Source: a virus. Taken from it: DNA of 20,456 bases. The stretch is from positions 1 to 20,456 of the IMG/VR virus record IMGVR_UViG_3300031857_008237. One strand, given 5' to 3'. A program made the position numbers and the translations under genes. The notes beneath the pieces are model-generated. The model was not told the origin of the DNA, searched no databases, and saw only the letters and a list, made by a program, of their open reading frames with translations. Shown one piece after another: positions 5,200 to 11,785 of the stretch. Position 1 is the stretch's first letter; every line of letters begins with the position of its first letter.

Positions 5200-5213
5200 A
5201 ATAAATTCCTCAA

Positions 5214-5306
5214 TTATGCGGGAAGAGTCTGTTGAATTTCCCACAGTGTAATCATAGCAAAAACAAAAATACCAGAGCCAAGAAAAATCAAAATGTTCTT
5301 AATCAT
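5214..5306 (-). CDS. 30-residue membrane miniprotein
   Basis: The ATG at 5306 has GGAG 6 bases upstream and a strong promoter just ahead. The peptide MIKNILIFLGSGIFVFAMI then TLWEIQQTLPA is one hydrophobic helix with a short polar tail, so it is a predicted inner-membrane peptide. It ends 15 bases before the next start. Function unknown; perhaps a host-takeover or envelope-acting early peptide. Confidence 0.6.
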   Translation of the reverse strand: MIKNILIFLGSGIFVFAMITLWEIQQTLPA

Positions 5307-5331
5307 GACAATCTCCATTCCGTATATTCTT

Positions 5332-5360
5332 AGTATAGTTTATTTTGATAATAATGTCAA
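5332..5360 (-). promoter_or_regulatory. Sigma70-type promoter for the 5306/5199 genes
   Basis: TTGACA (5360-5355), 17-bp spacer, TATACT (5337-5332); start expected near 5325. It lies directly behind the stop of the 5569-5366 gene. Confidence 0.75.
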
Positions 5361-5365
5361 CAAAA

Positions 5366-5569
5366 TTATGCATGTTCCATATAATTAATCATGCGATCAA
5401 TGATCTTTTCAAAATCATCATCCGGATGCAGATACTGATCAATGCAAATATCGTTATACAGCTCTGTTAGAACAGTCTGAGTCTCTACACCATGAGTACC
5501 AGAGATACCTTCATAGACAAACTCAAAGGGATCATCCTGAGCGACAATATATTCAAACAACCGAGTCAT
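5366..5569 (-). CDS. Small acidic protein of unknown function
   Basis: 67 residues from ATG 5569, overlapping the previous stop (TAATG). Acidic (many Asp/Glu), with no hydrophobic segment, starting MTRLFEYIVAQDDPFEFVYEG and ending DRMINYMEHA. It is the last gene of the four-gene coupled run 6244-5366. Early phage genes of this kind often encode host-modifying proteins, but nothing here shows which. No family recognised. Confidence 0.7.
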   Translation of the reverse strand: MTRLFEYIVAQDDPFEFVYEGISGTHGVETQTVLTELYNDICIDQYLHPDDDFEKIIDRMINYMEHA

Positions 5570-5799
5570 TATGCAATCTCCTTGATAGGATCATCCCACC
5601 TAGTAGGATACCCAGCAGCGCAGTTAGACCAATCGCCGGCCGGCTTCTTAACAAGATAATTATCAAAATACTTATCTTCGAGCTGCATAAGTCTATAGAA
5701 CTCAGTCCAGCAGGCTTCTCGAGTGCCACTAAAAATTGATGAAGTGGAGGTGATTCCATCTTCATAGAATCCATTGATGATATGTACTTCGTAAGTCAT
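5569..5799 (-). CDS. Small protein of unknown function (MTYEVHIINGFYEDG...)
   Basis: 76 residues. The start overlaps the previous stop and the end overlaps the next start, each as TAATG. Aromatic-rich, with a beta-like start (YEVHIINGF) and a helix with Cys-Trp (TREACWTEFYRLM), then a Gly/Pro-rich end (PAGDWSNCAAGYPTRWDDP). The order strand, helix, WDDP-like tail resembles small phage proteins of the nucleotide-pool or host-takeover regions, but I can name no family. Confidence 0.7.
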   Translation of the reverse strand: MTYEVHIINGFYEDGITSTSSIFSGTREACWTEFYRLMQLEDKYFDNYLVKKPAGDWSNCAAGYPTRWDDPIKEIA

Positions 5800-5981
5800 T
5801 ATTCGACTCCCACAAAATTGTAGCGGCGAGCATGGCTTTCCATGATCGCTCGAGCTTCCGGAACTCGAAGAAGAATATCTTCCATGGCACCTTCTAAGTA
5901 GCCGAGCTTAAAGCTAGTCGAAGCTTTCTCCGAAACACCGAGTTCTTCAGCAATATGATCGATCAGCTTTACAATAAACAT
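5799..5981 (-). CDS. Small helical protein of unknown function
   Basis: 60 residues from ATG 5981, overlapping the preceding stop (TAATG). Mostly helical: IVKLIDHIAEELGVSEKAS, then KLGYLEGAMEDIL and EARAIMESHARRYN. No membrane segment and no cysteine. Part of the coupled run 6244-5366. No family recognised. Confidence 0.7.
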   Translation of the reverse strand: MFIVKLIDHIAEELGVSEKASTSFKLGYLEGAMEDILLRVPEARAIMESHARRYNFVGVE

Positions 5982-6244
5982 TATGCAAACTCCTTTTCAC
6001 CACGAGCAATTTGAATATCAACATCACGAAACATTACTACAAACTTATACATTGCCAAGCAATTACCAGGAATGCGGGCAAAGCAATCACGATTGAACTT
6101 GGTATAACAAACCGTAATCCACGGAATGACGTCACCATTTGCATTTTCTGCATAGTCAATTTTAGTGACTTCACCTCGAATCGTACCAGCAGCAGATTCG
6201 TAACGAACACGATCACCAATGAGAACAGTCTTAGGAGCAGTCAT
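5981..6244 (-). CDS. Small beta-rich protein of unknown function
   Basis: 87 residues starting MTAPKTVLIGDRVRYES. I place the start at ATG 6244 because AAGGA lies about 7 bases upstream; an ATG at 6259 has its only AAGGA directly abutting it. The first half (VLIGDRVRYESAAGTIRGEVTKI) has the look of a KOW/SH3-like small barrel as in other phage and ribosome-associated proteins, followed by WITVCYTKFNRDCFARIPG. First gene after the promoter at 6301-6273. Function unknown. Confidence 0.7.
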   Translation of the reverse strand: MTAPKTVLIGDRVRYESAAGTIRGEVTKIDYAENANGDVIPWITVCYTKFNRDCFARIPGNCLAMYKFVVMFRDVDIQIARGEKEFA

Positions 6245-6272
6245 AATGTTTTCCTTCATTCCTTATATTGTT

Positions 6273-6301
6273 AATATATCAAAACTTTCATATAATGTAC
6301 A
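6273..6301 (-). promoter_or_regulatory. Promoter for the 6244-5366 gene run
   Basis: TGTACA (6301-6296; one change from TTGACA would need two bases), 17-bp spacer, TATATT (6278-6273). It keeps the ACATT extension and exact spacing of the family. Weaker match than the others, but it sits between a terminator and the first gene. Confidence 0.55.
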
Positions 6302-6302
6302 C

Positions 6303-6337
6303 AAAAAAATGCACTCAGAATCAACCGAGTGCATTTT
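6303..6337 (-). terminator. Rho-independent terminator after the exonuclease gene
   Basis: ATGCACTC (6334-6327) and GAGTGCAT (6316-6309) form a perfect 8-bp stem, extended by A/T pairs, with a 10-base loop, followed on the minus strand by a run of seven T. The symmetric A/T flanks mean that it could also work on the plus strand. It separates the exonuclease gene from the next early unit. Confidence 0.8.
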
Positions 6338-6355
6338 AGTTTTGATTTAAAACAA

Positions 6356-7048
6356 TTACTTATAAAGTTTGTGATATGATCGAACTAAATCAACAGCCTT
6401 TTCAATATAATTTACAGGCCTTTCAACAAACACCTGAGGCTCAATTTCATCATCAACGCCGATGATGATAACAATATCCTTCACACCAATTCCAGTCATC
6501 TCCCATAGCATGTAAGCATAAAGACTACACTGTAAGAAGTAACCTTCAATCCAATCTTTTCTCTTACGCTTAGCAGATGTCTTATAATCAATAATGGATA
6601 GTCTACCATCATAGTTAGCAATCAAATCACACGTTCCAGCAATCTTGAGCCGGTGACTAAAGAGTGTGCATTCTGTTGCACGAATCATATCAACCTTTTC
6701 ATCAAGATTTTTCTTAATTTGATTAAAAATCATCATGTTATGAGGCATTGACATGTCGACAGTTTCACCAAGAATGTACTTTTCGCACATAGTATGGATA
6801 AACGTCCCACGAGATGCGGCTCGCGATGAAACCCTATTGGCTTCCTCATTCCCGACTCTCTTACGCCACTCGTCAAGGGCGGTCTTGTCAGACATCTTTC
6901 CGAGCACAGTAGTTACTGATGGATAGCGTTCACCAGTAGGAGTCTCGTACAAACGAGCAGTTTCTCCGTCAATACGATTCAGATGTACAAATTCGAGTAG
7001 ATCGAATTCAAAATCTTTACGGCTGTAGTCCAAGCTTTTGGCGAGCAA
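6356..7048 (-). CDS. PD-(D/E)XK exonuclease (RecB / MGME1-like)
   Basis: 230 residues. The family signature is readable in order: YPSVTTVLG near residue 45, RGTFIHTMCEKYI (helical motif I region), TCDLIANYDG with the metal-binding Asp, IIDYKTS (D-x-K core of the PD-(D/E)XK site), and YFLQCSLYAYML (the Q-xxx-Y motif of RecB-type nucleases). It probably degrades or trims DNA in recombination or host DNA breakdown. The start is TTG at 7048 with AAGGA 8 bases upstream; no ATG gives a full domain. That start lies inside a remnant phoH tail read in another frame. A terminator follows the stop directly. Confidence 0.85.
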   Translation of the reverse strand: MLAKSLDYSRKDFEFDLLEFVHLNRIDGETARLYETPTGERYPSVTTVLGKMSDKTALDEWRKRVGNEEANRVSSRAASRGTFIHTMCEKYILGETVDMSMPHNMMIFNQIKKNLDEKVDMIRATECTLFSHRLKIAGTCDLIANYDGRLSIIDYKTSAKRKRKDWIEGYFLQCSLYAYMLWEMTGIGVKDIVIIIGVDDEIEPQVFVERPVNYIEKAVDLVRSYHKLYK

Positions 7049-7091
7049 TTATGTATTCCTTCACAAGTTTAGAGCGCACGATATCGGCCTC
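7017..7091 (-). pseudogene. Remnant of a second, divergent phoH 3' end
   Basis: Just after the phoH stop, another frame encodes EADIVRSKLVKEYIIARQKL then GLQP and TAA (7019-7017). The intact phoH ends EDIVRSSIVKRYIVARHKLG, then MS and stop. From DIVRS to KLG, 14 of 19 residues are identical, yet the codons differ widely (GTA/GTG, AGA/CGC, AGT/TCT). It is thus not a recent tandem copy but the tail of a different phoH allele. No start codon or SD serves it. The exonuclease gene begins inside it (TTG 7048), suggesting that in the ancestor phoH and the exonuclease gene overlapped. Confidence 0.75.
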
Positions 7092-7098
7092 TAGACAA

Positions 7099-7857
7099 TT
7101 AAGACATTCCAAGTTTATGTCGAGCAACAATGTATCTTTTAACTATAGAACTTCTTACAATATCTTCTATTTCAAAATCAATAAATTCAAAATCAGGAAT
7201 GTTTTGAAGAATTTTCATGAAGTTAATAAGACCTGAATATTCCTTTCTTCTTTCAGAAGAAAGATCGTCTTGTCTAAAATCTCCACAAAATACAATTCTA
7301 CAATTTTTACCAATACGAGTCATCACACTATGCAATTCTTGATCTGCCATATTTTGGCATTCATCGACAACAATATAACAGTTGTTCAATGTGATACCAC
7401 GAACAAATGAAGTGCTCATGAATTCAATAGCATTCTTTTGCTTTAGAATATCGTAAGCGTCTCCACGTTCGAACAACTCACCACAAATAGCATAGTAGGG
7501 AGCTTCATAGACCTTCATCTTCTCTTTCTGAGATCCTGGTAGAAATCCCATATCGCGAGTTGGAACTACAGAACGAACTACGTAGATCTTTTCTTGTTCA
7601 CTATTTCCAGACATTAGATCATTGATTGCTAGATACATGGAGAGAAAAGTCTTACCAGTTCCAGCCATACCATGAAGCATCAGATGTTTACCATCACGAA
7701 AAGCTTCAAATGTCTTTTTCTGATTATCAGTAAGTGGATGAACTCGTTTCAAGTTAAAATTTGGAGAGTTGAAAGTTGGCTTATTGTTGATCAGTTCTTG
7801 TTCTCCGTTTTGACGTAGAATTCTTTTCTGTCTTTTAGTAAGTCTTGCTTCGGTCAC
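7099..7857 (-). CDS. phoH: PhoH-family P-loop ATPase
   Basis: 252 residues. Walker A GMAGTGKT at residues 63-70, Walker B YIVVDECQN around 160, and CGDFRQDD further on (sensor-like segment of the PhoH/SF1-related ATPases). PhoH is common in T4-like phages of marine and soil bacteria; proposed roles lie in RNA metabolism or phosphate stress and remain unsettled. The N-terminal 40 residues are basic (TKRQKRILRQ). Start GTG 7857 with AAGGA 6 bases upstream. Parts of the gene are very AT-rich (about 28 percent GC in one sampled 60-base line), and a divergent phoH tail follows it, so this allele may be a replacement. Confidence 0.9.
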   Translation of the reverse strand: MTEARLTKRQKRILRQNGEQELINNKPTFNSPNFNLKRVHPLTDNQKKTFEAFRDGKHLMLHGMAGTGKTFLSMYLAINDLMSGNSEQEKIYVVRSVVPTRDMGFLPGSQKEKMKVYEAPYYAICGELFERGDAYDILKQKNAIEFMSTSFVRGITLNNCYIVVDECQNMADQELHSVMTRIGKNCRIVFCGDFRQDDLSSERRKEYSGLINFMKILQNIPDFEFIDFEIEDIVRSSIVKRYIVARHKLGMS

Positions 7858-7866
7858 GAGTCATCC

Positions 7867-8166
7867 TTATTTTTTATTTTTGGCTTTGTTAACGGCGTCG
7901 CGAGTCTTTGAGGCTTTAATGCTCTTATCTCCATATTGTTGAGCGAGTGGAGAGGTTGGGTTTGCGTTACCAATCTTATTTAACAGATCGTTAAAACCAC
8001 TATCAGTCTTATGAGTAACGCCTGCTATTCCAGAAATGATAGCAGGCGCGCCTATAACTAACTGTGCATGAGGATTAGCAACTAGATATTCGTCTTTTCC
8101 AGACATAGTGAGGAACTCTTCCCAGATTTCTCCGGTGTCTTTGTTCCTGAACTCATAAATTGGCAT
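7867..8166 (-). CDS. Conserved T4-like phage protein with FmdB-like N-terminus
   Basis: 99 residues. The start MPIYEFRNKDTGEIWEEF resembles FmdB-type zinc ribbons (MPxYEF..C..C) but has no cysteines at all, so it cannot be the zinc form. The middle is Ala/Gly-rich (IGAPAIISGIAGVTHKTDSG) and the C-terminus is basic and Lys-rich. I recall similar proteins next to phoH in cyanophage-like T4 relatives. It overlaps the previous gene as TAATG. Function unknown; a structural or assembly role would be a guess. Confidence 0.75.
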   Translation of the reverse strand: MPIYEFRNKDTGEIWEEFLTMSGKDEYLVANPHAQLVIGAPAIISGIAGVTHKTDSGFNDLLNKIGNANPTSPLAQQYGDKSIKASKTRDAVNKAKNKK

Positions 8167-8330
8167 TAATAATCTTCTTCAATTACGTTGAAGATTGCAT
8201 TTTTATTACCAGATCGAAGAGCAGATTTAAGCCGTTTTTCTTTTAGCTTCTGCCCATGGTCTTCATGATAACTCTTGACTTCATCATCATAATTACTATA
8301 CTTACTGTTACGCTTGATAGACTTACTCAT
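8166..8330 (-). CDS. 54-residue basic miniprotein
   Basis: ATG 8330 overlaps the end of the preceding gene by 8 bases (ATGAGTAA) and its stop overlaps the next start (TAATG), so it lies in a fully coupled run. The product starts MSKSIKRNSKYSNYDDEVKS, is rich in Lys/Arg in the middle (KLKEKRLKSALR) and ends acidic (IEEDY). Predicted helical and soluble. Function unknown. Confidence 0.7.
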   Translation of the reverse strand: MSKSIKRNSKYSNYDDEVKSYHEDHGQKLKEKRLKSALRSGNKNAIFNVIEEDY

Positions 8331-8739
8331 TGATTAAACCCGGAAATGCTAGGTTGACGATTTTGGTTGAAAGAGTACTAGAAAGTAGCTTGTCTTTTAC
8401 TTGAATAAGCAGAGCGGCGTCTTTAGGATCAATTGATTCTAATAGTCCAATAAAGAGCATCTCTCTCTTAACTCTATTAAGATTAGGAGCATTACCTAGT
8501 AAATACAAATAAAGTGTTCGACACTCTGCATATAAGCGACCTTCAAGATCAACAAGTTCACATGGTGTATATGGAGGTGCACCTTCAGGAAGATCCCACT
8601 TTACGCCTGGAACAAGAGCAAGTTCTAAAATATATTTTAGCTGTTCACTCTCATTATTTCGTAAGTACTGAACACGATCTTCGACACTCTCAATATTAGA
8701 GGCTGTTTCAATGATTTGTGCAATAGATAATTTTAGCAT
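8323..8739 (-). CDS. Conserved T4-like phage protein (DUF6433-like)
   Basis: 138 residues, helical. The segment LKYILELALVPGVKWDLPEGAPPYTP and the later LLGNAPNLNRVKREMLFIGLLESIDPKDAALL match my memory of the DUF6433 proteins of T4-like phages, encoded beside the replication genes. It follows rnh by two bases and overlaps the next gene by eight. A link to replication is suggested only by position. Confidence 0.75.
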   Translation of the reverse strand: MLKLSIAQIIETASNIESVEDRVQYLRNNESEQLKYILELALVPGVKWDLPEGAPPYTPCELVDLEGRLYAECRTLYLYLLGNAPNLNRVKREMLFIGLLESIDPKDAALLIQVKDKLLSSTLSTKIVNLAFPGLINE

Positions 8740-8741
8740 GT

Positions 8742-9593
8742 TTAAAACTCATTAATACTTTCGATAAGATTTTTAAGACGCTTCTCAATGAAATAATTGA
8801 AAAGTTTGCTGCGATCTTTTCCATTCTGAGCGACAAATTCTTCTTCGATACGATCACGAAGATCTTCAGGAATGAAGTCAAGATCTACAAGTTGCTGGTT
8901 ACGAAGATAACCACGAAGCATATGATCATCACAAAAATCTCGAGGATTCATAAGAATCCACTGATCAAGCTTCTTTTGGCTGATGGGCTTTTGACGCGAT
9001 CCGACGACAAAGGTATTATCATCAGAAAGAAAATTAGGTACTCCATCGCCAGTATCACCACGCATAATATGTTCACGAACAAATCTATCTGGATCGTTAG
9101 TGATGCGCCACTTCTTTTGTACCGGATCATACTGCTTGACGTTATTATAACGCTGTAGTTGAACGAAATCCTTATCACCAGATAAGATCAAAATTGGCTC
9201 TGATGTATTACCAAACTTATGAACTAAAGTTCCGATGATATCATCGGCTTCAGCTCCATCGATCTGAATCACACGATATGGGAAATACTCCTTTAGTTCA
9301 TCACGAACCTTATTTAGAGTATCAAAGATCTGAGACCAGTTAAGCTCAGACTTTTGTCGATTCTTACGACGATTAGCCTTATAGTAAGGAAAGATTTCAC
9401 GTCGCCAGTTATTACCGGCATCACATGTAATAATCATTTCACCAAACTGATTCTTAAACTTCATGTTATATGAACGAATCGAATTCAGAATCATATGGCG
9501 AAGAAGATCTTCTTCGAGTTCAGTATTAGTATGGTTTCCAAGTTGGACCATTAGGTTAGAAATCATCACCTGAGACAGATCGACGATAATCAT
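8742..9593 (-). CDS. rnh: T4-type RNase H, 5'-3' FEN-like exonuclease
   Basis: 283 residues (T4 RNase H has 305). The metal-binding acidic residues of the FEN family are in place: DLSQVM (residue 4), ITCDAGNNWRREIFPYY, the EADDIIG core, LSGDKDFVQLQ and RGDTGDGVPNF. PYYKANRR after the first catalytic loop is the basic bridge region. It removes RNA primers and some adjacent DNA at Okazaki fragments. It begins with MIIVDLSQVM at ATG 9593; its ribosome site is weak (AAGAG). A perfect-consensus promoter lies inside the preceding gene (9682-9654). As in T4, rnh is upstream of 33 and 59, but here about 7 kb of other genes intervene. Confidence 0.92.
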   Translation of the reverse strand: MIIVDLSQVMISNLMVQLGNHTNTELEEDLLRHMILNSIRSYNMKFKNQFGEMIITCDAGNNWRREIFPYYKANRRKNRQKSELNWSQIFDTLNKVRDELKEYFPYRVIQIDGAEADDIIGTLVHKFGNTSEPILILSGDKDFVQLQRYNNVKQYDPVQKKWRITNDPDRFVREHIMRGDTGDGVPNFLSDDNTFVVGSRQKPISQKKLDQWILMNPRDFCDDHMLRGYLRNQQLVDLDFIPEDLRDRIEEEFVAQNGKDRSKLFNYFIEKRLKNLIESINEF

Positions 9594-9599
9594 GATATA

Positions 9600-9953
9600 T
9601 TACTCTTCATCAGTTGTTGGAATTTTGTATGTGTATTCGACTGTACTATCTTCATTATAACTAAAATCAAAAATATTGTCAACCATTTTATGAAAGGGAT
9701 GTTCAAGACGATATTGTCTACTTATCATAGACTTAGTTGATTCCATAATCATTGCTACATCTTTAATGAATTCATCAGAAGTAACATCAAGCCCATAAGA
9801 ACCAAATAGATGAATGAACTCAGGAACGATGTCGGCCATGACTCCTTCCACATGATCTTTTCGAGTCTGAGTTACTTTATCAACAATCTCTTCTACGGTC
9901 TGCGGAGGAGATTCGCGTTTAAATCCTGGAAATGGTATAACGTTATCTGTCAC
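9600..9953 (-). CDS. Conserved T4-like phage protein of unknown function
   Basis: 117 residues from GTG 9953 (AAGGA 7 bases upstream), overlapping the previous stop by 4 bases (GTGA). It begins MTDNVIPFPGFKRESPP, then a helical section with HVEGVMADIVPEFIHLFGSYG, ending in an acidic tail. The VIPFPG opening is common in phage proteins of this neighbourhood as I recall. It carries a complete promoter within its coding sequence. Function unknown. Confidence 0.75.
   Translation of the reverse strand: MTDNVIPFPGFKRESPPQTVEEIVDKVTQTRKDHVEGVMADIVPEFIHLFGSYGLDVTSDEFIKDVAMIMESTKSMISRQYRLEHPFHKMVDNIFDFSYNEDSTVEYTYKIPTTDEE
9654..9682 (-). promoter_or_regulatory. Perfect-consensus sigma70 promoter inside a coding region, upstream of rnh
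   Basis: TTGACA (9682-9677), 17-bp spacer, TATAAT (9659-9654): all twelve consensus bases with optimal spacing. It lies in the last third of the 9953-9600 gene (codons for VDNIFDFSYNE) and predicts a start near 9647, about 54 bases before rnh. Confidence 0.65.
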
Positions 9954-11041
9954 TTAATAATCCTTAATAGAATACATTCTTGATTAATTCTACCATTAGG
10001 CTGACTTTCCGATGTCTTTATATTTGACATAAACGACCTCAGACCAACTCTGCCTGCTGACAAGAGTTCCGTCAGCGACTCTTCTGGCTTCCTTAGAGTC
10101 TTCGACATACTGGATTCTACATCCCAACCAGTAAGAGTCGTTCCCTTGACTTGAATACCCGCAGGACCCACTGCTAGATATTGAATCAGTTTCCGATATT
10201 TGGTGTTGTATACCCATAGTTGCTGGCACCCAATAATTTCTGCCGGATGAGCAGAGACAATCTTAAGAGAAGGTTCTTCCTTCTGGTACTTCAGGTTCTT
10301 GACGAGATCAACAGCCGATTTAGCTTTCTTCTCACGCGGCTTACGAACCTTTACTACCTTCTTGTTATTTAGGTAACGATCGATGTCAGCGAAGAAATTG
10401 TTCCAAAAATTAGTCCAAAACTTTTGGCGCTTACCATACGCTTCGTTTACTTGTTCATCATTTGATAGAATCTCTTCTAACTGAGGACGATAGTGATCAG
10501 TAACAATATTTAAAATTTGAGGGTTGAGTTCATTGGCTTGGCAGAAGGTGTACATGGAGAATTCTTTACCATCCATGACCAGATCAAGCTCTTCTTCAAT
10601 GTTGGTGATAATTGCATTAGCCTTATCACGAACACGAGCCTGAATATCTACTGGCTTAGCAGTATCTTCAACTTCTTCTTGCTTAACGCGTTCACCTTCA
10701 GCAAACAATAGGTCAAGCTGTTGATTAAAGAAGTTCATCGATGATTCTGAAAGTGTATTGCCATTCATCATCATACGAGCCTGCCAACCAATAGTAGTTG
10801 GAATCTTGTACTTAGAGCAACGCTTTACAGCTTCAATTTGAGCCTTCTCAAAGCCAGACTTTTTCATGTGCTCAAGAAGCCAATCACGTGCCTTCTCATG
10901 ATCATACATGTAATTATACCAGTTGAGCGCATGAGTTGTGTCAGTGACTACAACTGGTTCTGGACCATAGTGCTTCTCATCAATCGACTTAATAACCACA
11001 CGAGACTTCTGCTTTGGTTTTGCTTTCAACTTAATAGCCAT
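9950..11041 (-). CDS. Large conserved T4-like phage protein of unknown function
   Basis: 363 residues. Lys-rich N-terminus (MAIKLKAKPKQKSRVVIKS), helical middle with Asp/Glu-rich stretches and an N-K-K-V-V-K-V-R-K-P basic linker, and a beta-rich C-terminus (LWVYNTKYRKLIQYLAVGP, then GTTLTGWDVESS and NGRINQECILLRI). Related proteins are carried by many cyanophage-like T4 relatives as I recall, without an assigned function. It overlaps the upstream miniprotein by 11 bases and the next gene by 4 (GTGA). An overlapping frame at 9996-10229 is a shadow. The C-terminus is complete, so there is no frameshift. A DNA-associated role is possible given the rnh neighbourhood. Confidence 0.75.
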   Translation of the reverse strand: MAIKLKAKPKQKSRVVIKSIDEKHYGPEPVVVTDTTHALNWYNYMYDHEKARDWLLEHMKKSGFEKAQIEAVKRCSKYKIPTTIGWQARMMMNGNTLSESSMNFFNQQLDLLFAEGERVKQEEVEDTAKPVDIQARVRDKANAIITNIEEELDLVMDGKEFSMYTFCQANELNPQILNIVTDHYRPQLEEILSNDEQVNEAYGKRQKFWTNFWNNFFADIDRYLNNKKVVKVRKPREKKAKSAVDLVKNLKYQKEEPSLKIVSAHPAEIIGCQQLWVYNTKYRKLIQYLAVGPAGIQVKGTTLTGWDVESSMSKTLRKPEESLTELLSAGRVGLRSFMSNIKTSESQPNGRINQECILLRIIK

Positions 11042-11165
11042 TAATAATCACCTTCTTCACACGACGAAAAGATCCCTTGCCCTTCTTAGCAGGAATCAGC
11101 TTAGATTTATGTACGCGACCAACTACTCGAGCGATCGGGTTTCTGTTTTTAAGTTCTACTTTCAT
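11031..11165 (-). CDS. 44-residue very basic miniprotein, possibly leaderless
   Basis: Starts at ATG 11165 and overlaps the next gene by 11 bases. The sequence MKVELKNRNPIARVVGRVHK, SKLIPAKKGKGSFRRVKKVI, NGY is strongly cationic and could bind nucleic acid. No Shine-Dalgarno precedes it: only seven bases separate the -10 box (11178-11173) from the ATG, so transcription is predicted to begin at or next to the start codon. Conserved basic miniproteins recur elsewhere in this window (15415, 17846, 14759), but I cannot assign a function. Confidence 0.65.
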   Translation of the reverse strand: MKVELKNRNPIARVVGRVHKSKLIPAKKGKGSFRRVKKVIINGY

Positions 11166-11172
11166 AATATTC

Positions 11173-11201
11173 AATATATTATAGAACATAAAAAATGTCA
11201 A
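11173..11201 (-). promoter_or_regulatory. Sigma70-type promoter with start at the ATG
   Basis: TTGACA (11201-11196), 17-bp spacer, TATATT (11178-11173). The -35 box contains the stop codon of the isomerase gene (TGA 11200-11198). The expected start is at 11166-11164, on the ATG of the 11165 gene. Confidence 0.7.
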
Positions 11202-11785
11202 CCACTATTTTTCGTGCGAAGATATTTTGCGATCATATGCATAATTGCTTGGTGCACATCTTCAGTTGCTTCGTATTCATGAATATCTACATGAATAGAA
11301 ATATCAGCTAACTCGCGAGCTTTGCCTCCATTAAATCCAGTCAGAGCAATAGTTTTCATCTTGAGTTCTTTTGCTTTTTCTAAAGCTTTTACAACGTTGG
11401 GTGAATTACCACTTGAAGAGATAGCCACTAAAATATCATCTGGTCTACCAAGCTTATCTATCTGAAAGGAATAGACATCATCAAACGAGATATCATTGCC
11501 AATTGCAGTCATGAGTGGAATATTAGCAGCGAGTGAAATTACACGTGGCTTAAAGTTAAGACGAGAACATCCCTTTGTATAGTCACAGGCCCAGTGCTGA
11601 GCAATTGCAGCAGATGCGCCATTTCCAATTGTAAAGATATTATTATAATAGTGAGTGAGTGATGCGATATAGATTAGATCTGCCGCCTTTTGAACTTGCC
11701 GGCGATCTACAGAATCAAATCCATATTTGATAGTCTGAACGTGCTGATCATAGATAATATCTAGAAGATTAATCTCTGTAGACAA
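11198..11785 (-). CDS. gmhA: Phosphoheptose isomerase-like SIS protein
   Basis: 195 residues, the usual GmhA length (~190). GmhA converts sedoheptulose 7-phosphate into D-glycero-D-manno-heptose 7-phosphate, the first step to activated heptose. SIS-domain landmarks are IGNGASAAIAQHWACDY, LAANIPLMTAIGND, ISSSGNSPNVVKAL and TGFNGG. The C-terminal EDVHQAIMHMIAKYL helix carries the His typical of the GmhA active site. I prefer TTG 11785, with AAGGAG 6 bases upstream, over the ATG at 11815, which has no SD. It overlaps the kinase gene by 17 bases. The pair forms the first two steps of heptose activation. Confidence 0.85.
   Translation of the reverse strand: MSTEINLLDIIYDQHVQTIKYGFDSVDRRQVQKAADLIYIASLTHYYNNIFTIGNGASAAIAQHWACDYTKGCSRLNFKPRVISLAANIPLMTAIGNDISFDDVYSFQIDKLGRPDDILVAISSSGNSPNVVKALEKAKELKMKTIALTGFNGGKARELADISIHVDIHEYEATEDVHQAIMHMIAKYLRTKNSG

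Noticed and set aside
9996-10229. Overlapping frame as evidence of a frameshift in the 363-residue protein
   Set aside because: The main frame continues to a C-terminus (NGRINQECILLRI) that looks conserved, with normal overlap to the next gene.
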